Shown: positions 10,548-21,176 of the stretch, piece by piece
Position numbering within the stretch: the first letter of the stretch is position 1
Layout: each line of letters starts with the position of its first letter
Assembly: GCF_000143415.4 (NCBI RefSeq)
Contig: NW_003314268.1
Location: forward strand, 1,873,243 to 1,937,242
Length of the DNA: 64,000 nt
Origin: Selaginella moellendorffii
Taxonomy: Eukaryota > Streptophyta > Lycopodiopsida > Selaginellales > Selaginellaceae
Direction: 5' to 3'
Notes under the pieces: generated by a model
Database searches by the model: none
The model's input: the letters and a program-made list of their open reading frames with translations, nothing else
Told to the model about the DNA's origin: nothing
Program-made: the position numbers and the translations under genes

Positions 10548-12010
10548 TCTGAAAGTGTAGAAAAGAAGTTAAGACCATATAAAAAATGATTGGAGAATGG
10601 CCTAAATCATAACATACCAAACAACCTCAATAGCATGAGGCCACATGCCATTATTCAAACATGCTATTGACACCCACGTGAAATTTCACATTCACAAAAT
10701 TGGCATGAGCCCTCATGCCATCTTGATAAACACACAGCTACAGGCAAGTAAAGAAACTATTGGCAATATGCTAGTGATGAACTTGCAAGGCCCAAGATGG
10801 CATGAGCCCTCATACCATTAGTGGTATCGTAGCGCCGCTCGCACCACCGCAACTGCTCGTAGCGCCGCTTGCACAAACTGCCACTCGCATAAACTGCCGC
10901 TCGCAATGGCGCTCGCAATGCCGCAACCGCTCGTAGACACATAAACCACAGCTCACAATGCCGCTTACACAAGCAGCGCTCACTATGCTCAGCGGAACCA
11001 GCGGAACCATCGATCCAGCTGTGCCATGTTAGTGATTCGAACTTTGCCATGCCGTGTCAGCGATCTGCGCCAAGATTATTCGCCGTGTAAAGGAATAATT
11101 ATGCTGTGTGTGTACATCCATTTATGGCAATATAAGGCCACACGCCATTCAAAGAATAATGCTAGTCAAGCATTTTTTGGTGCATTTTTTGGTTCAAAAT
11201 TGCATGAGCCCACACGCTATAAGTTTACCTGTACCAAAAATAGAAACAGCTTTATTTACTTGGGAATTTAAGTGGTTGAGGCATTTTTAAACTTACAAAC
11301 ACATGCCCTACTTACATTCCTTTGGTTGCTTAAAATTCAAAACTATTATAAACCTTTCTTTTTGCATTTTCAATGTTTTCAATTATGGTTTTTGATTTTT
11401 ACAAGACCAGCCTAGTAATCTATTTGCATCCCATCATGTTTATAGCTAGCTTTCGTTTGTCCCCTTCGCTAGCCTGAGATACATCTACTCGACATCTGCC
11501 TCTTACAGCATTTGCCCAGAAAGGGCATCTTTCTTCACGCAGCATTTGCCACATATTTAAGGAGGGTTTAGGGTTTAGCAATTCAGTAGCTTGATAAACA
11601 TGCAAATACAGAACTTGATGCAAAATCCTTTGATATGTCACAATGCCCCTAGGACCATAAACACATTTCAATAGAGAGGGTCCTTTCATTTCATAACTCC
11701 TTACGTAGATCTTGGTGAAACCAGAGTTAGTGAAGTTGGTTTTTTGTGATCCTGCATCTAATTGTGATGTCCCTTTGCAGTGTCGATGGAAAGGTCAATG
11801 TACAACAAACTGTAGAATCTTGGAGCAAAATAACGGTCGGATCTATGGCAAATGCCCCTGAAACATTGTAAGGCTCGTGTGGTCTCATGTGGTGTCCGAT
11901 CGAGATGCTTCTTTGCAGGGTCATCAAGAAGGACATTGTATACCATTCTTTATTTAGCTGAACATCTTGCATTTTTGGAAATACAAGATGCTTTGGAATA
12001 TCCAATCATG
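10548..12010. other. Element A intergenic region
   Basis: Region between the minus-strand DUF7869-type gene and the plus-strand ParB-like gene. It holds four palindromes (10630, 10700, 10797, 11199), a degenerate GCTCGCAC-type tract at 10830-10985, and a TTTAGGG-like stretch at about 11565. A minus-strand frame of about 90 aa at 11420-11689 is interrupted in copy B, so I do not call it a gene. Probably 5' UTRs and promoters of the divergent genes. Confidence 0.5.
11561..11578. repeat. Short TTTAGGG-like tract (copy A)
   Basis: About two plant telomere-type units (GGGTTTAGGGTTTAG). The copy in B (26480-26506) has three to four uninterrupted units, so the tract has changed length between copies. 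Confidence 0.6.
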
Positions 12011-12015
12011 CATGG

Positions 12016-12023
12016 TATAAATA
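12016..12023 (+). promoter_or_regulatory. TATA box of the ParB-like gene
   Basis: TATAAATA within GGTATAAATATAGCGAGGG. Conserved in all three copies (26944-26951 and, inverted, 31030-31037). It lies about 600 bp upstream of the proposed split start codon, with CG-rich CTCGCGCTCGCATC repeats in the presumed leader. Confidence 0.5.
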
Positions 12024-12244
12024 TAGCGAGGGTATTAAATGATATCCCAATCATGATCTTTCTTTTGGATTTCGCGTGCATGCAGTCCGAGGAATGATGA
12101 CGTTGCGGATTTCTTTTGGATTTCACGTGCATGCATGCGCGCGGCGATCCAGAAATTAATGGTGGCGCCCAAGTCCAAGGAATAATGACGTGGTGGGATT
12201 ACCAACCGTCGTGACATTTCGCGCGTATGAGGTTAGGTTTTGCA

Positions 12245-12400
12245 TTTTGCTTCGTACTCACGCTCGCATCGCGCTCCCACTCGCGATCACGCTCACATTC
12301 GCGCTCATCTACCTTCTCTACAGGTTTCTCGTGTGCATCGGCGTCCACTCGCGCTTGCATCACACTCGCGCTCGCATCGCGCTCGTGTGCATCGGCATCC
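12245..12400 (+). repeat. CTCGCGCTCGCATC low-complexity tract
   Basis: Degenerate tandem CGCTCGCA/CACTCGCG units in the presumed 5' leader of the ParB-like gene. Present in B (27185-27345) and C (30640-30795) with length differences. It opens frames of 100-180 codons on both strands, but these are not conserved between copies. Confidence 0.6.
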
Positions 12401-12610
12401 ACTTCAAGACACACCCAGTTTGTAACTTCGCCGCCAACTCCGCCGCCCACTCCGCCACCCACATGCAGCCCACTTGGCGTCCCGGGAGATTTCAGTGCCA
12501 CTCTCCAACTGTAAGTGGCAGAGTAGCCTTGCTGCTACGATCCGCTGCACACATAGTGCACATTTGCCAGCGAGTCCGGCCTCGATTGTTACGCCTCCAT
12601 TTGGCTTCAA

Positions 12611-14280
12611 ATGGTAAGTCTTTTAGGCCAAGTAGAAAATGGCATGAGGCCACATGCCATTCAGTAGCAACATTGGCATGCACCGATTGGGCTCTCGAGT
12701 GCAGTCCGGTTACAGATGGCGTGTAGCCTCACGCCATCTTAGGATGCAGCCTCAAGACATCTGATGCAGTGGTGAATGGCGTGTGGCCTCACGTTATTTC
12801 CAGCTGCTAGCTTTTCATCTGTCAGCTCTAATTGTTGTGCATTTATGAACAGGCGAGGAATTGCGTTCTTCTTCCAGCCACTGTCAATGTGGATGCAGAG
12901 AAGGGGGAGGAGCTCACTAGTTGGACTTTCGGGATGGAAGGCGAGGATTTGAGGCTGTACAACACAGATGGTGGGAGAAAAGAATGCATGGGGATCCTCA
13001 TCCAAGTGACAGACACTCCATGCAGTTCCATGCAAGAATATGGACTGGCACTTGTGGTAGAGACAGCGTCCGCCTTCAAAATCCACCTTGCACATCGTAG
13101 CGGCTTCCCGGAGGGGGGCAACGGCTATGAGGAATTCCTAGAGGGAGCTAGGGAGAGGTTGTCCAGGAGGCCCACAATTTCAAAGATGCTGCGGGTCTAT
13201 GAAGATCACATGGAATCCACGGACCTCACCTACGGCGATATTCAAAAACTATATTCCAACATTGAGCCGTTGCGAGTGACTCCAGTTCGCGAAGCGAAGG
13301 GGAAGGGGGTCGATCTGGAAACTACCCCGAAGCAGAAAAGGGTGGTCAAGCTCAAGCCGACGTCCGACTCTCCTGCTCCAAAAAAGAAGCTACCCGGTGA
13401 TGCCATTGCCTCGGGTTCGAACACTACACCCACCAAAAACAAGAGCCGTAAAGAGCAGAAAGAGCAAGAAGAGGCAGCAAAAATCGTCACAGATAATAGT
13501 ACTTGTTACTATTCCAACAAAGTATATACAATCGACGTGAGCCACATTGACATCCAAAGCAAATACAACCACAGGCTTGTATCTGATGAGTGGGTGGAGA
13601 AACTGAAGCAGAAGATGCTGGCAAGTCCAGTAACACCCGACATTGCAGACGTGATCCCCTACTACTGAACAATGAAGGGCGAGACGAGGTTTCCAGACTT
13701 GATCAATAGGAAGGTGTTGGACGATCAGAACATCCGGTTCTATGCCGTCTCCAGGCAGCATTTTAGCTTGGCGATGCAAGAGATAGTTGTGGATATTATG
13801 GTGGGCGAGGAGGTGAAGAAAGTCTTCAAGACAAGAGTTGTCCACCTGATAAAAGGCAACTCGCCCCTCCGATCTATCATATACATCTCCCACACGCAGA
13901 ATGTCAAGCAAGAAACGTGCTACAAATTGGGTTTACACGAGACATTGGCACGAACACGGAAGCTCTGGGTTCAACTGAAGAAGCCACAAAAACCAGGACA
14001 AGGACGTGCACTAGAAACTAGCGCCTGGCAGGTAAGCCTCGTTGCATGTGGCATAGCATGTGGCCTCACGCCATTTCCATTGCAGGAATTCTCGAGTCTT
14101 CTCTCGAAAACACTGAGGGTCAATGACACACTCAGCATCCATAACATTCTACTCGCGACAAAAGTTGTTTTTGACAAATGGGTAGATGTGCTGAGGAGGT
14201 ACCATGACAATATTGGCTCAGTTGCTCCGAGTCTAGATGGAGCCCAAGTCCCCATTCAATCTTTACTTTCCCCTTATTAA
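12611..14280 (+). pseudogene. Element protein with possible ParB-like domain (copy A, one stop)
   Basis: Proposed structure: ATG at 12611-12613 followed directly by an intron (12614-12852) holding three palindromes, exon 12853-14031, a 54-bp intron (14032-14085) with one palindrome, and exon 14086-14280. These total 1,377 bp (459 codons). The start begins M-ARNCVLLPATVNV. A basic Lys/Ser linker lies near residues 160-220. After it, KVYTIDVSHIDIQ, then NHRLVSDEWVEKL, then FYAVSRQHFSLAMQ resembles the order of a ParB/Srx-type domain; this is weak, by eye. One in-frame stop at 13666-13668 is CGA in copy C, so it is a CpG transition. Otherwise the function is unknown. Confidence 0.55.
14032..14085 (+). 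other. 54-bp intron built around one palindrome
   Basis: CAG|GTAAGCCTC donor and CCATTGCAG|GAATTC acceptor. The palindrome at 14053-14074 takes up 22 of 54 bases, and the acceptor follows 11 bases later. Length is divisible by three with no stop. The same intron lies at 28963-29016 (inverted) in copy C. Confidence 0.65.
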
Positions 14281-14427
14281 TAAAACAACTTCGTAGACTT
14301 CCAATAATATGTTGTAACACTTCTAGTATAATGCAAATCCTTTCAAAGAATTGTCTTTTAATATTAATACAATGGCATGGAACCCCATGCCATAATAAGT
14401 TACATTTTTAACTAAATACATGCCATC
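14281..14427. other. Convergent 3' ends with shared palindrome
   Basis: The plus-strand ParB-like gene stops at 14280 and the minus-strand FCP1-like gene stops at 14428. Between them lies one palindrome (14372-14393) with a modified core (GGAACCCC). Confidence 0.6.
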
Positions 14428-15312
14428 TCAGACTGTTATTTTTTGCCTCCAACGCCTATACAATAATCTTGGAATTTCATCACTCTCCACACTATCAGGA
14501 TTTAAACCCAATAGTAATGCCATCTCTTCTCTAATACATCCACGCTCATGTTCAGTGATCGAAGAACCCATCCAGTTGAGCAGATTATGGAGATGCGGAT
14601 AGTGCTTGGCTAGACAATATACATGCCATAAATGATGACTGGTGTCTGTCCGATCAAATGGCTTCTGATATACCGTTCCATCTGCCATTTGGTTGATTTC
14701 TGCTGCCACCTCCTGGACTGGCCGGTTCTCTATCACCATCGCTCCAAGCCGTTTTGCAAGGTCCCCCAGAACATACGGTTTCTTCTCCCTAGTTTCCATA
14801 CTGCAAGAGATGGGGTGCACTGCATATGTGTGCGTGTTCGCTGCAGTTTTAATCAGCGAGTCATCGATGATGAGGATTTCACTTGACCTAGCAATCCGGT
14901 TCATCACTACAGCCTCTAGCTTGACGAAGATGGGCTTGCTACCCCTCACATGGACCATAGTCAAGCAATCCTCCTACGTTAGGAGAAAGTCAAATGGTAA
15001 TATTACTTGCGTCTGATTGTGCATCATCTGTAGCAACGTTAATGCATTGTGGCGCATCATGGATGTCCAAACTCCCAATTGCAAATTGAACCCAGCCCTC
15101 TGTTTTAAGTGTCGCATGGTCATTATTAGATCCCGCAGTTTCTCCCGTGTGATTAATGTGAATCTGTCTCTTTTGACCAACTTGCGACCGCAGGCTTTGG
15201 AGGGTGCAGTGACATTCGAGGACGAGCCACGCTCATGGGAGAAAAGGACACCGTTCAGATCAATAATGATACAGTACCTTTGCCGTGACTCTGAAATGAA
15301 ATGCGTCAGCAT
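14428..15312 (-). pseudogene. FCP1-like (HAD) phosphatase domain exon
   Basis: Last exon of the long gene. Motif I is DLNGVLFSHERG, the middle motif VWTSMMRHNA, and the late acidic motif IIDDSLIKTA followed by HTYAVHP. Order and spacing match the plant FCP1-homology (NLI-interacting-factor-like) domain, whose usual role is protein serine phosphatase. A stop between LLT and EDCLTM (about 14965) splits it. Asn replaces the second motif-I Asp, so catalysis is uncertain. The exon starts after TTTCATTTCAG on the coding strand, with phase 1 kept. Confidence 0.75.
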
Positions 15313-16750
15313 AAAAAATGGTACAAGTCAATTTTACCATCTACAATATTAGCGAATGGTGCTCCCGATGGTCGTTGAGAGGGTTTTGGTCGAGGAAACG
15401 TGAAGGGCGCAAATACTCTCCTCTGCAATGTGGGGTCAATCGCATCCGATGGCGTGTGGGCACATGCCATTTCAGCTGTAGACTCTGGTACAACTGGCTC
15501 AATAGTGGCATGGGGTGGTTCTGATGGCGTGTGATCACACGCCATTTCAGTTGGTGCCTCCGTTGGCAAAGTGGACATGACCGAACAGGCAGCAAGGGCG
15601 GTGTAGGGAGGTTCCAACGGCGCATAGTCAGACGATTGGGCACACGTTGAGTCCGTTGGAAATGAGGATACGACCGGCTCGACGGCTGGGGCGGCCTCAT
15701 GCGGGTCCAATGGCGCCTGGTCACCGTCAGTTGGATACGTGGACAAGATTGACTCAGTGGTATGGGCAGCATCAAGTGGAGCGTGGTCAGCTTGCTTGGC
15801 GTTGATATGGATAGTAGCCTCCACCAGTTCTGATGACTCTTGCAGGCAAGTAGAGTCCACTGGCGGATCCATATGCATGTCCAAATATCTCCCTTCGATT
15901 GAGATGGTATCCTCCCGTGCTACTAAAAACAAACTCATTAGCACATTGAATTGACTATACTGTATTTACCATCAACTGCTATTGAGGAACTAGGACCAAT
16001 ATCACTTGGGTGCACTACTGATTCTAAAGGATTGAACATACGTTTCGACCCTTGCTTGGCACTATCCTTCCTCGACACTAAAGGCTAGAGTTTGTATCTT
16101 AATTCAACTGAATAATCTCTACTTACCATTTGCTCTGCGACCTACATGGACAATGTTAGAAATGGTAAAAGGTTAGGAATGGATGTACTATTATTTACCT
16201 GATGGTTTGTCTTGTATGACCTTCCTCCGCTGCTCTTTGGCCACCTCAGGCTGGCCATCGTCGTCATCATCGTCGTCGTCGTTATTGTGATCGTCACCAT
16301 TGTGAGGACCATCCAAGTCCTCTTCGTCCTCCTCTTCTTCGTCCTCCTCTTCTTTGTCCTCCTCTTCGTCCTTCTGCTCTTCCTGCTCATTATCTTTCTC
16401 TGGCTCCTTATCCCCCTCCTACATTTCTTCCATAGGCTGCTCAGGCTGGATGGCTTGTTCTTCCAGGACCATCTTGGGAAAATCATCTGGCCCAATCTCC
16501 ATCTCAAAATACAAGACATCCATAGCCTGTTTTAGTGCGTGACCTAGGACCATATCCTCACCCGACTGTCTTAACATGGTTTCTGCACGTTCTTGCACCC
16601 TTCGAAGACGACGAGATGAGAAAAACGTGGCCCTGACTTGAAAAGCATCCCTCATCCATTGTACCTCTCCATTGAGATTGGGGAAGGGGAGTCCACCATA
16701 GGAATCTGAGTCAGGAGGTGGTGACTGGCTGCTTTCACTCAGCCCTTGAT

Positions 16751-17812
16751 CTGCAATGAATGGCATGAGCACACACGCCATAACCGTGAGGCATTACCTA
16801 TCATCTTTTCATTGCCCTTCTTCCTTTTCGAATCAAACGCCTCTGATCCCGACGACTGTCCAACGTGCTTTCGCTTTTTATGACCACTGTCAGTTTGAGC
16901 TTGATCTGCAAGAAATGGCATGAGGACCCACGCAATAACCATGACGCTTTACTTCCCGTCCTTGGAGGCTCTGTCGTGCCTTCGGCATCCTCAGGTGCCT
17001 GCTCCTCAATTCCCTTTCGCTTTCGTTTTTTATGCACCCGTTCTACAGAAATAGCATGAGGACATACGCGATAAGCATACAAATGCTTTTACCCTTCCTC
17101 CTCTGCCCTGGTCGGTTGTCCATCTCTTTGTCTACAGCGTCTGAAAGTTGTTTTGTAGGTAGCCTAATTCAAGGTTCACGACATCTCCTTGGCACTTGAA
17201 CTGTATATTATTGCATCAACACATGCAACATCCCATAATATTTTTAAGTTACCTTTCATAAAGTTTTCCATTGGTTCAACTCGTTCCCCTGAAATACAAA
17301 CTTAGATAAGTGCATAGGGCCATATGTCATGATCGTACCTGTTTCGGAACTCTCCTTATCACTCTTCGAGGCCTCCCCCTCCTCCACTGGAGGCACGTTG
17401 TTCCGTTCGATTTCCTCGATGCGATCTGCAAGAACATTAGTTAATTGAGTGGGGCCACACGCCATCAAACCTTCAGGTTCTTGTCGTGAGGTCTGCGCTG
17501 CTTGCCTTAGTCTCTTTGGAATTTGAGCTGCAAGAAGCAATGGCATGAGAATTCACGTATAACAAAAATGATTGGTACCTCTCGTCCGTTGTACTTGGCT
17601 GGTGCTTGCTTGTTTTGCCTTTGAAGAAGTGTCTCCTGCAAGGAATGGCATGAGACCACACGCCATTGCAAATATAATTTGTACCTCCTTTTTTCCTATT
17701 GCTTGTCTGTTTGTCCTTCTTCGATGCGCCACCAGTGCGCTTTTCAGTCCTCGTGTCTGAATATTCACAACGATCTATAATCAAAATGGCGTGAGGCCTC
17801 ACGTGACCTTAC
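16751..17812 (-). other. Series of palindrome-bearing micro-introns
   Basis: Introns read on the coding strand: 16751-16797, 16906-16952, 17043-17092, 17201-17252, 17289-17338, 17426-17470, 17528-17578, 17636-17684 and 17775-17812 (lengths 47, 47, 50, 52, 50, 45, 51, 49, 38). All but one join G|..|GT-type phase-1 exons. Seven carry a clear or slightly decayed palindrome placed so that CATGCCATT runs into TTGCAG; those at 17201 and 17289 carry only traces. The donor of 16906-16952 is unusual, and 38 bp is very short for a plant intron. Confidence 0.6.
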
Positions 17813-19235
17813 CTTGTGCAAGTTGTGAGCTCGGCCCAACATGGGTATCTTCAACAGTAGCTGTTAACACCGTTTCAGCATCTGGGGGTGGCCACACTCC
17901 TGCATACAGAGCTTGTGAGATAACATTTAAACTTAAAGTGCGTACTCACTAGGTTCGCAGAGAAGATACTATTTTTCTTTGGCAACTGTAATTATATGCT
18001 CCATTGAAGTCACCTCTTCAATGGAGTTTGTCACCGCAACACACGGGACACCCTTGAGTAGTGCGGCTTGAAACAATAGTCCGCCGCAGTTGTACTCGAC
18101 AACGCATTTGCCCTTGGAGTCGGAAGCAGGTGACCCACCCACTATTGCGTTGAAGACCCAGTTGAGCATTTCCCATGCTGCACCTGGAGCTTTCTCTGGA
18201 TTCGAAAGCTCCATAGCCGTCTTCAGTTCCTCAGGCACGGGTAAATTGACCTCCCTCAGATCAATTCGATCGGCCTTGTCGAATGAAGCTGGGAAGTCAC
18301 TCCAGTCCCACTCTGCTGCAGGACCAATAACAAGGGCGAGTGTGAAGATGCGGACATTCGTCGGTATCTTCTTCTTAGCCATTATCCCATGGATCTCCCG
18401 CATCTCTTTGCCTTTCAACCGAGCCTTCACCTCGTTCAAGGCCTTCCAGAACTTGTGATAGGATTCGGAGTCATAGATCATATAGTGGACTGAAGATTCC
18501 ACCTCTACAAGTCCCACCATTAAGTCAATGATGGAGCTGACTTCGTCTGCATGAGTGATCTCCTCGTTTGTGAAGTCCATCACACAAAAGATGTTCTTGA
18601 CCTGCTCATCTCCGCGGGAAACGATGCTCCTCCACCTTTGATCCTCATCTGAATTCACGTATACCCAGTAAGGTTCTCGATAAGCCTCTGCTGCGGGGTT
18701 GAGCTGTTTCTGAAGCCGGCGGTCGACATCCCTCTTAATGAAATTTGGATACTGATCCAACTTCTCAGCTTTACTTTTCGTGGCATCCCGCAGCAGATCG
18801 ATGAACTTGGGGGCCCCCTTCACGTACTTGTCGATGTCTTCATTTGACAACTCCAGCTCTTCCATCATCTCTTGCGTGGTGTCGATCCTCACCCTCTCCA
18901 CGGCCACTTGCTCGAAGATCCAATCCTTCAATAGTGCACGAGCTCTCAGAGTCGTGCACAAGTCCTCGTATGTCATAATATGGCCGGGAGTCATTTTGGT
19001 CTTGTTGAAGACTACCTCACCACGTAGAAGAGCATTAGCCACTGTCAGAAGGTCGTCGTCGTCTAGAGACCGCGAGAAACGCAAGGCGTTGAGCTTCAAA
19101 TCATTGGGCTTCCGGCCGTCCTCCACACCCATTGAGTTTAGCAACTCCCCATTGTCGATGGTGGTGCTGAAGATGGTGCTAGTGGAGCTGTAAAGGTTTG
19201 GACCATTCAAGATGTTGTTCATAAGCTACGAGCCC

Positions 19236-19913
19236 TTAACTGAGGTATTTGAGTGTTATCTTCATGAGTTTATGGAGATTTTCTTAGACGATATTCTTGT
19301 TTTCAGCAAGAATATGGAGGAGCATAAGATGCATTTGCGTAAGGTTCTTTTGTTACTCCGTGACAACAGACTTTATGCGAAGAAGAGTAAATATGACTTT
19401 GCAAAGTCAGAGGTGGAATATTTAGGCTATATTATGACATCTAAGGGTGTCAAGATGAATTCAAGGAAGGTGGCTGTGATGGAGAATTGGCCTACACCAA
19501 CTTTAATGGCCGAGTTATGCAACTTTTTTAGTATGGCTAGTTACTATTAATGTTTCCATCATAAGTTTGCAGAGGTTGTTATTCCTTTGACACGGTTGTT
19601 ATGCAAGAACATGCCATTTGAGTAGAAAAAACCACAAGAGGAGAGCTATGTGGTGTTGAAATGATTGTTGAGCAAGGCTCTAGTGCTTCGCATTGCTGAT
19701 CCATTAAAACCTTATAAGGTGACATGCCATGCGAGTGGTTATGCACTCAGAGGAGTTCTCTACAAGAGGGATAACCTATTGCATATGAGAGTCAAACTTT
19801 AAATCCTATAGAACAACGCTATTCCACATATAAGCAAGAGTTACTCTCTATTATTCATGCTTTGCAAATGTGGTGACACTATTTTTATGGTGCAGTGTTT
19901 ATGGTGTTGACAG
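19236..19913 (+). pseudogene. Ty3/gypsy reverse transcriptase/RNase H fragment
   Basis: Reads EVFECYLHEFMEIFLDDILVFSKNM (the FLDDILVFS catalytic block), then EYLGYIMTSKGV and the start of RNase H, which ends in RHYFYGAVFMVL, where an X LTR begins. The N-terminal part of the RT is missing at the edge of element A. Several stops occur after 19550, so it is dead. Confidence 0.8.
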
Positions 19914-20516
19914 TGTGAGACACAAAACCCTAAGCTCCAAAGTGGAGCCAAAAGGGTGCCACGTGGGAGTGGCCGAAGCGAAAGCCAAATGAGCGTAACA
20001 CGTTTCAACTAAAAGGCTCCGACTTGAAAATTCGAGAGCGGGAGTGGAACTCCTAATGAAGTGCTCAAGAAACGAGCATGAAGTGAGCAATAAAAGAGTC
20101 TCTAGAAAAAGGACACTAGATGGAGTCTGAAATGGAGTCTGAGATGGACCCGAGATGGAGTCCGAGATGGATCCAAGATGGAGTCCGAGATGGAGTCCGA
20201 GATAGACCCGAGATGGAGTCCGAGATGGACCTGAGATGGAGTCCGAGATGGACCCGAGATGGAGTCCGAGATGGACCTGAGATGGAATCCGAGATGGACC
20301 CAAGATAGAGTTCGAGATGGACCTGAGATGGAGTCTGAGATGGAATCTGAGATGGAGTCCGAGAAGGACCAAGACCGAGACCGGGACCGAGACCGAAACC
20401 GAGACCGGGACCGAGACCGAGACCAAGGCCAAGGCCGAGACCGAGCCCAAAGCCCAAGTCCAAGTCCGAGTCCAAGTCTGAGTCCAAGTTTGAGTTTGAG
20501 AAGGTAAAAGCCCAAA
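19914..20516 (+). mobile_element. X-family LTR, left part, cut by element BC
   Basis: Starts TGTGAGACAC inside gypsy RNase H sequence. It contains the minisatellite at 20115-20510 and stops at AAAGCCCAAA, where the BC terminus begins. The X sequence right of BC (32844 on) starts about 500 bp upstream of this point in the LTR, so the two flanks overlap rather than being contiguous. Confidence 0.75.
20115..20510. repeat. 12-bp minisatellite in X LTR
   Basis: Same GAGATGGAGTCC/GAGATGGACCCG array, with a GAGACC-type hexamer tail. Confidence 0.88.
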
Positions 20517-21176
20517 AAGCTCTATTTCGTTAAAGTGGGATTTATTCAGTAAAATGGGACTAGGTACAAATTTTCAAGTATTTGAAAATGACGTGAAATT
20601 ATATGTTTTTTGTCCAGGGGCTAGACATATCTGGGGCATGGTGACTAGCGCGGTGACTTTGTGTCCAGACTGAGTCCATCTGGTTGTATAATAAATCTCA
20701 TTGTCAAGGTGAACAAGCCGAATCTGAAGCTAAAGAAGAGCGATGGCATGCGCGCACACACTATTTGTTTGTTCATTGAGCATGTGGTGAGCTTTCCAAG
20801 ATGAACGTCATTCCTATTAGCCAGACATATAACTTAATGGTGAGAACATTTAGATATTATTCAATGTTATCTTTTTCTAACGAATCTAATTGTGAAGGTG
20901 TAGCAAGAGGCATTGCTAGTCTGGAGAAGTCATTTAACTCATTTGACCCTTAGTGTATTTTCATGAAACTAAATAACATTCATATTATTAAGGAATTTCT
21001 CTAGTACCTTTTTTTTACGACATAGAGGCTTGCATTTCTTTCAAAGGTGATTTAGTAAAAGGCCTGAGGGCACATGCCATTCTATTTCTCAGACCGGTAT
21101 TAAGATATACTAGTGCAAAGGGAAAAAGGTATTTGGTGATCAAGTAAATGGCATGAGGGCACACGCCATTATAAGC

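Larger units (their letters stand above)
6633..17807. repeat. 22-bp palindrome family, copies in element A
   Basis: Half-sites ATGGCRTGWGG and CCWCAYGCCAT. Clear copies start at 6633, 6722, 7482, 7628, 8970, 9027, 10630, 10700, 10797, 11199, 12639, 12716, 12776, 14053, 14372, 15449, 15524, 16760, 16915, 17051, 17540, 17645 and 17786. Weaker copies start near 7132, 7321, 11124, 17309 and 17443. The copy at 15524-15545 is perfectly self-complementary with a GATC core instead of GGCC. The G/A variation at base 6 and C/T at base 17 are CpG transitions, so the CG form is probably ancestral. Confidence 0.9.
14428..19222 (-). pseudogene. Long multi-exon gene: possible methyltransferase-like N-terminus, disordered middle, FCP1-like phosphatase C-terminus
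   Basis: First exon 17969-19222 (about 417 aa) ends with an NCGGLLF...GVPCVAVTNS segment resembling the SAM-binding end of DNA methylases (weak). Next come about ten short exons, 17920-16000, rich in Lys/Arg and then Asp/Glu, separated by introns of 38-52 bp in phase 1. The exon at about 15912-15330 has repeats (DHTPS, DHAPL). The C-terminal FCP1-like domain has IIIDLNGVLFS, GVWTSMMRHN, FDFLLT, GSKPIFVKLEAV and LIIDDS. DLNG in place of DxDG is typical of a plant FCP1-like subfamily, as I recall it. In-frame stops at 17969, 17169-17171, about 16419 and about 14965 can all be explained as CAG to TAG or CGA to TGA. Treating this as one gene is inference: the reading phase agrees across the joins. 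The 5' end is cut by the element edge. Confidence 0.6.
6184..19235. mobile_element. Element A: large multi-gene palindrome-bearing DNA element
   Basis: The left terminus AAGCTCTATTTCG is defined exactly, because the same junction recurs at 20517 and, inverted, at 32843. The right edge is where similarity to a Ty3/gypsy reverse transcriptase begins (about 19235); no matching inverted terminus is seen there, so A is probably truncated. Gene order: acidic protein (-), DUF7869-type gene (-), ParB-like gene (+), and FCP1-like gene (-, 14428-19222). Relative to the BC copy it lacks about 100 bp near 6394, about 245 bp of the DUF7869-type gene, and two pieces near 10820-11010. About 23 clear palindrome copies are scattered through it. 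Superfamily is unknown to me. Confidence 0.75.

Noticed and set aside
11420-11689. About 90-codon minus-strand frame in the element intergenic region
   Set aside because: Interrupted in copy B by the telomere-type tract, with no recognisable domain.
12190-12726. 178-codon plus-strand frame upstream of the ParB-like gene
   Set aside because: Made of the CTCGCGCTCGCA tract; the frame and length change between A, B and C, so it is more likely leader sequence.
6722-17807. CRISPR-like array of palindromes
   Set aside because: Spacing is irregular, the intervals are genes and introns rather than unique spacers, and the genome is a plant.
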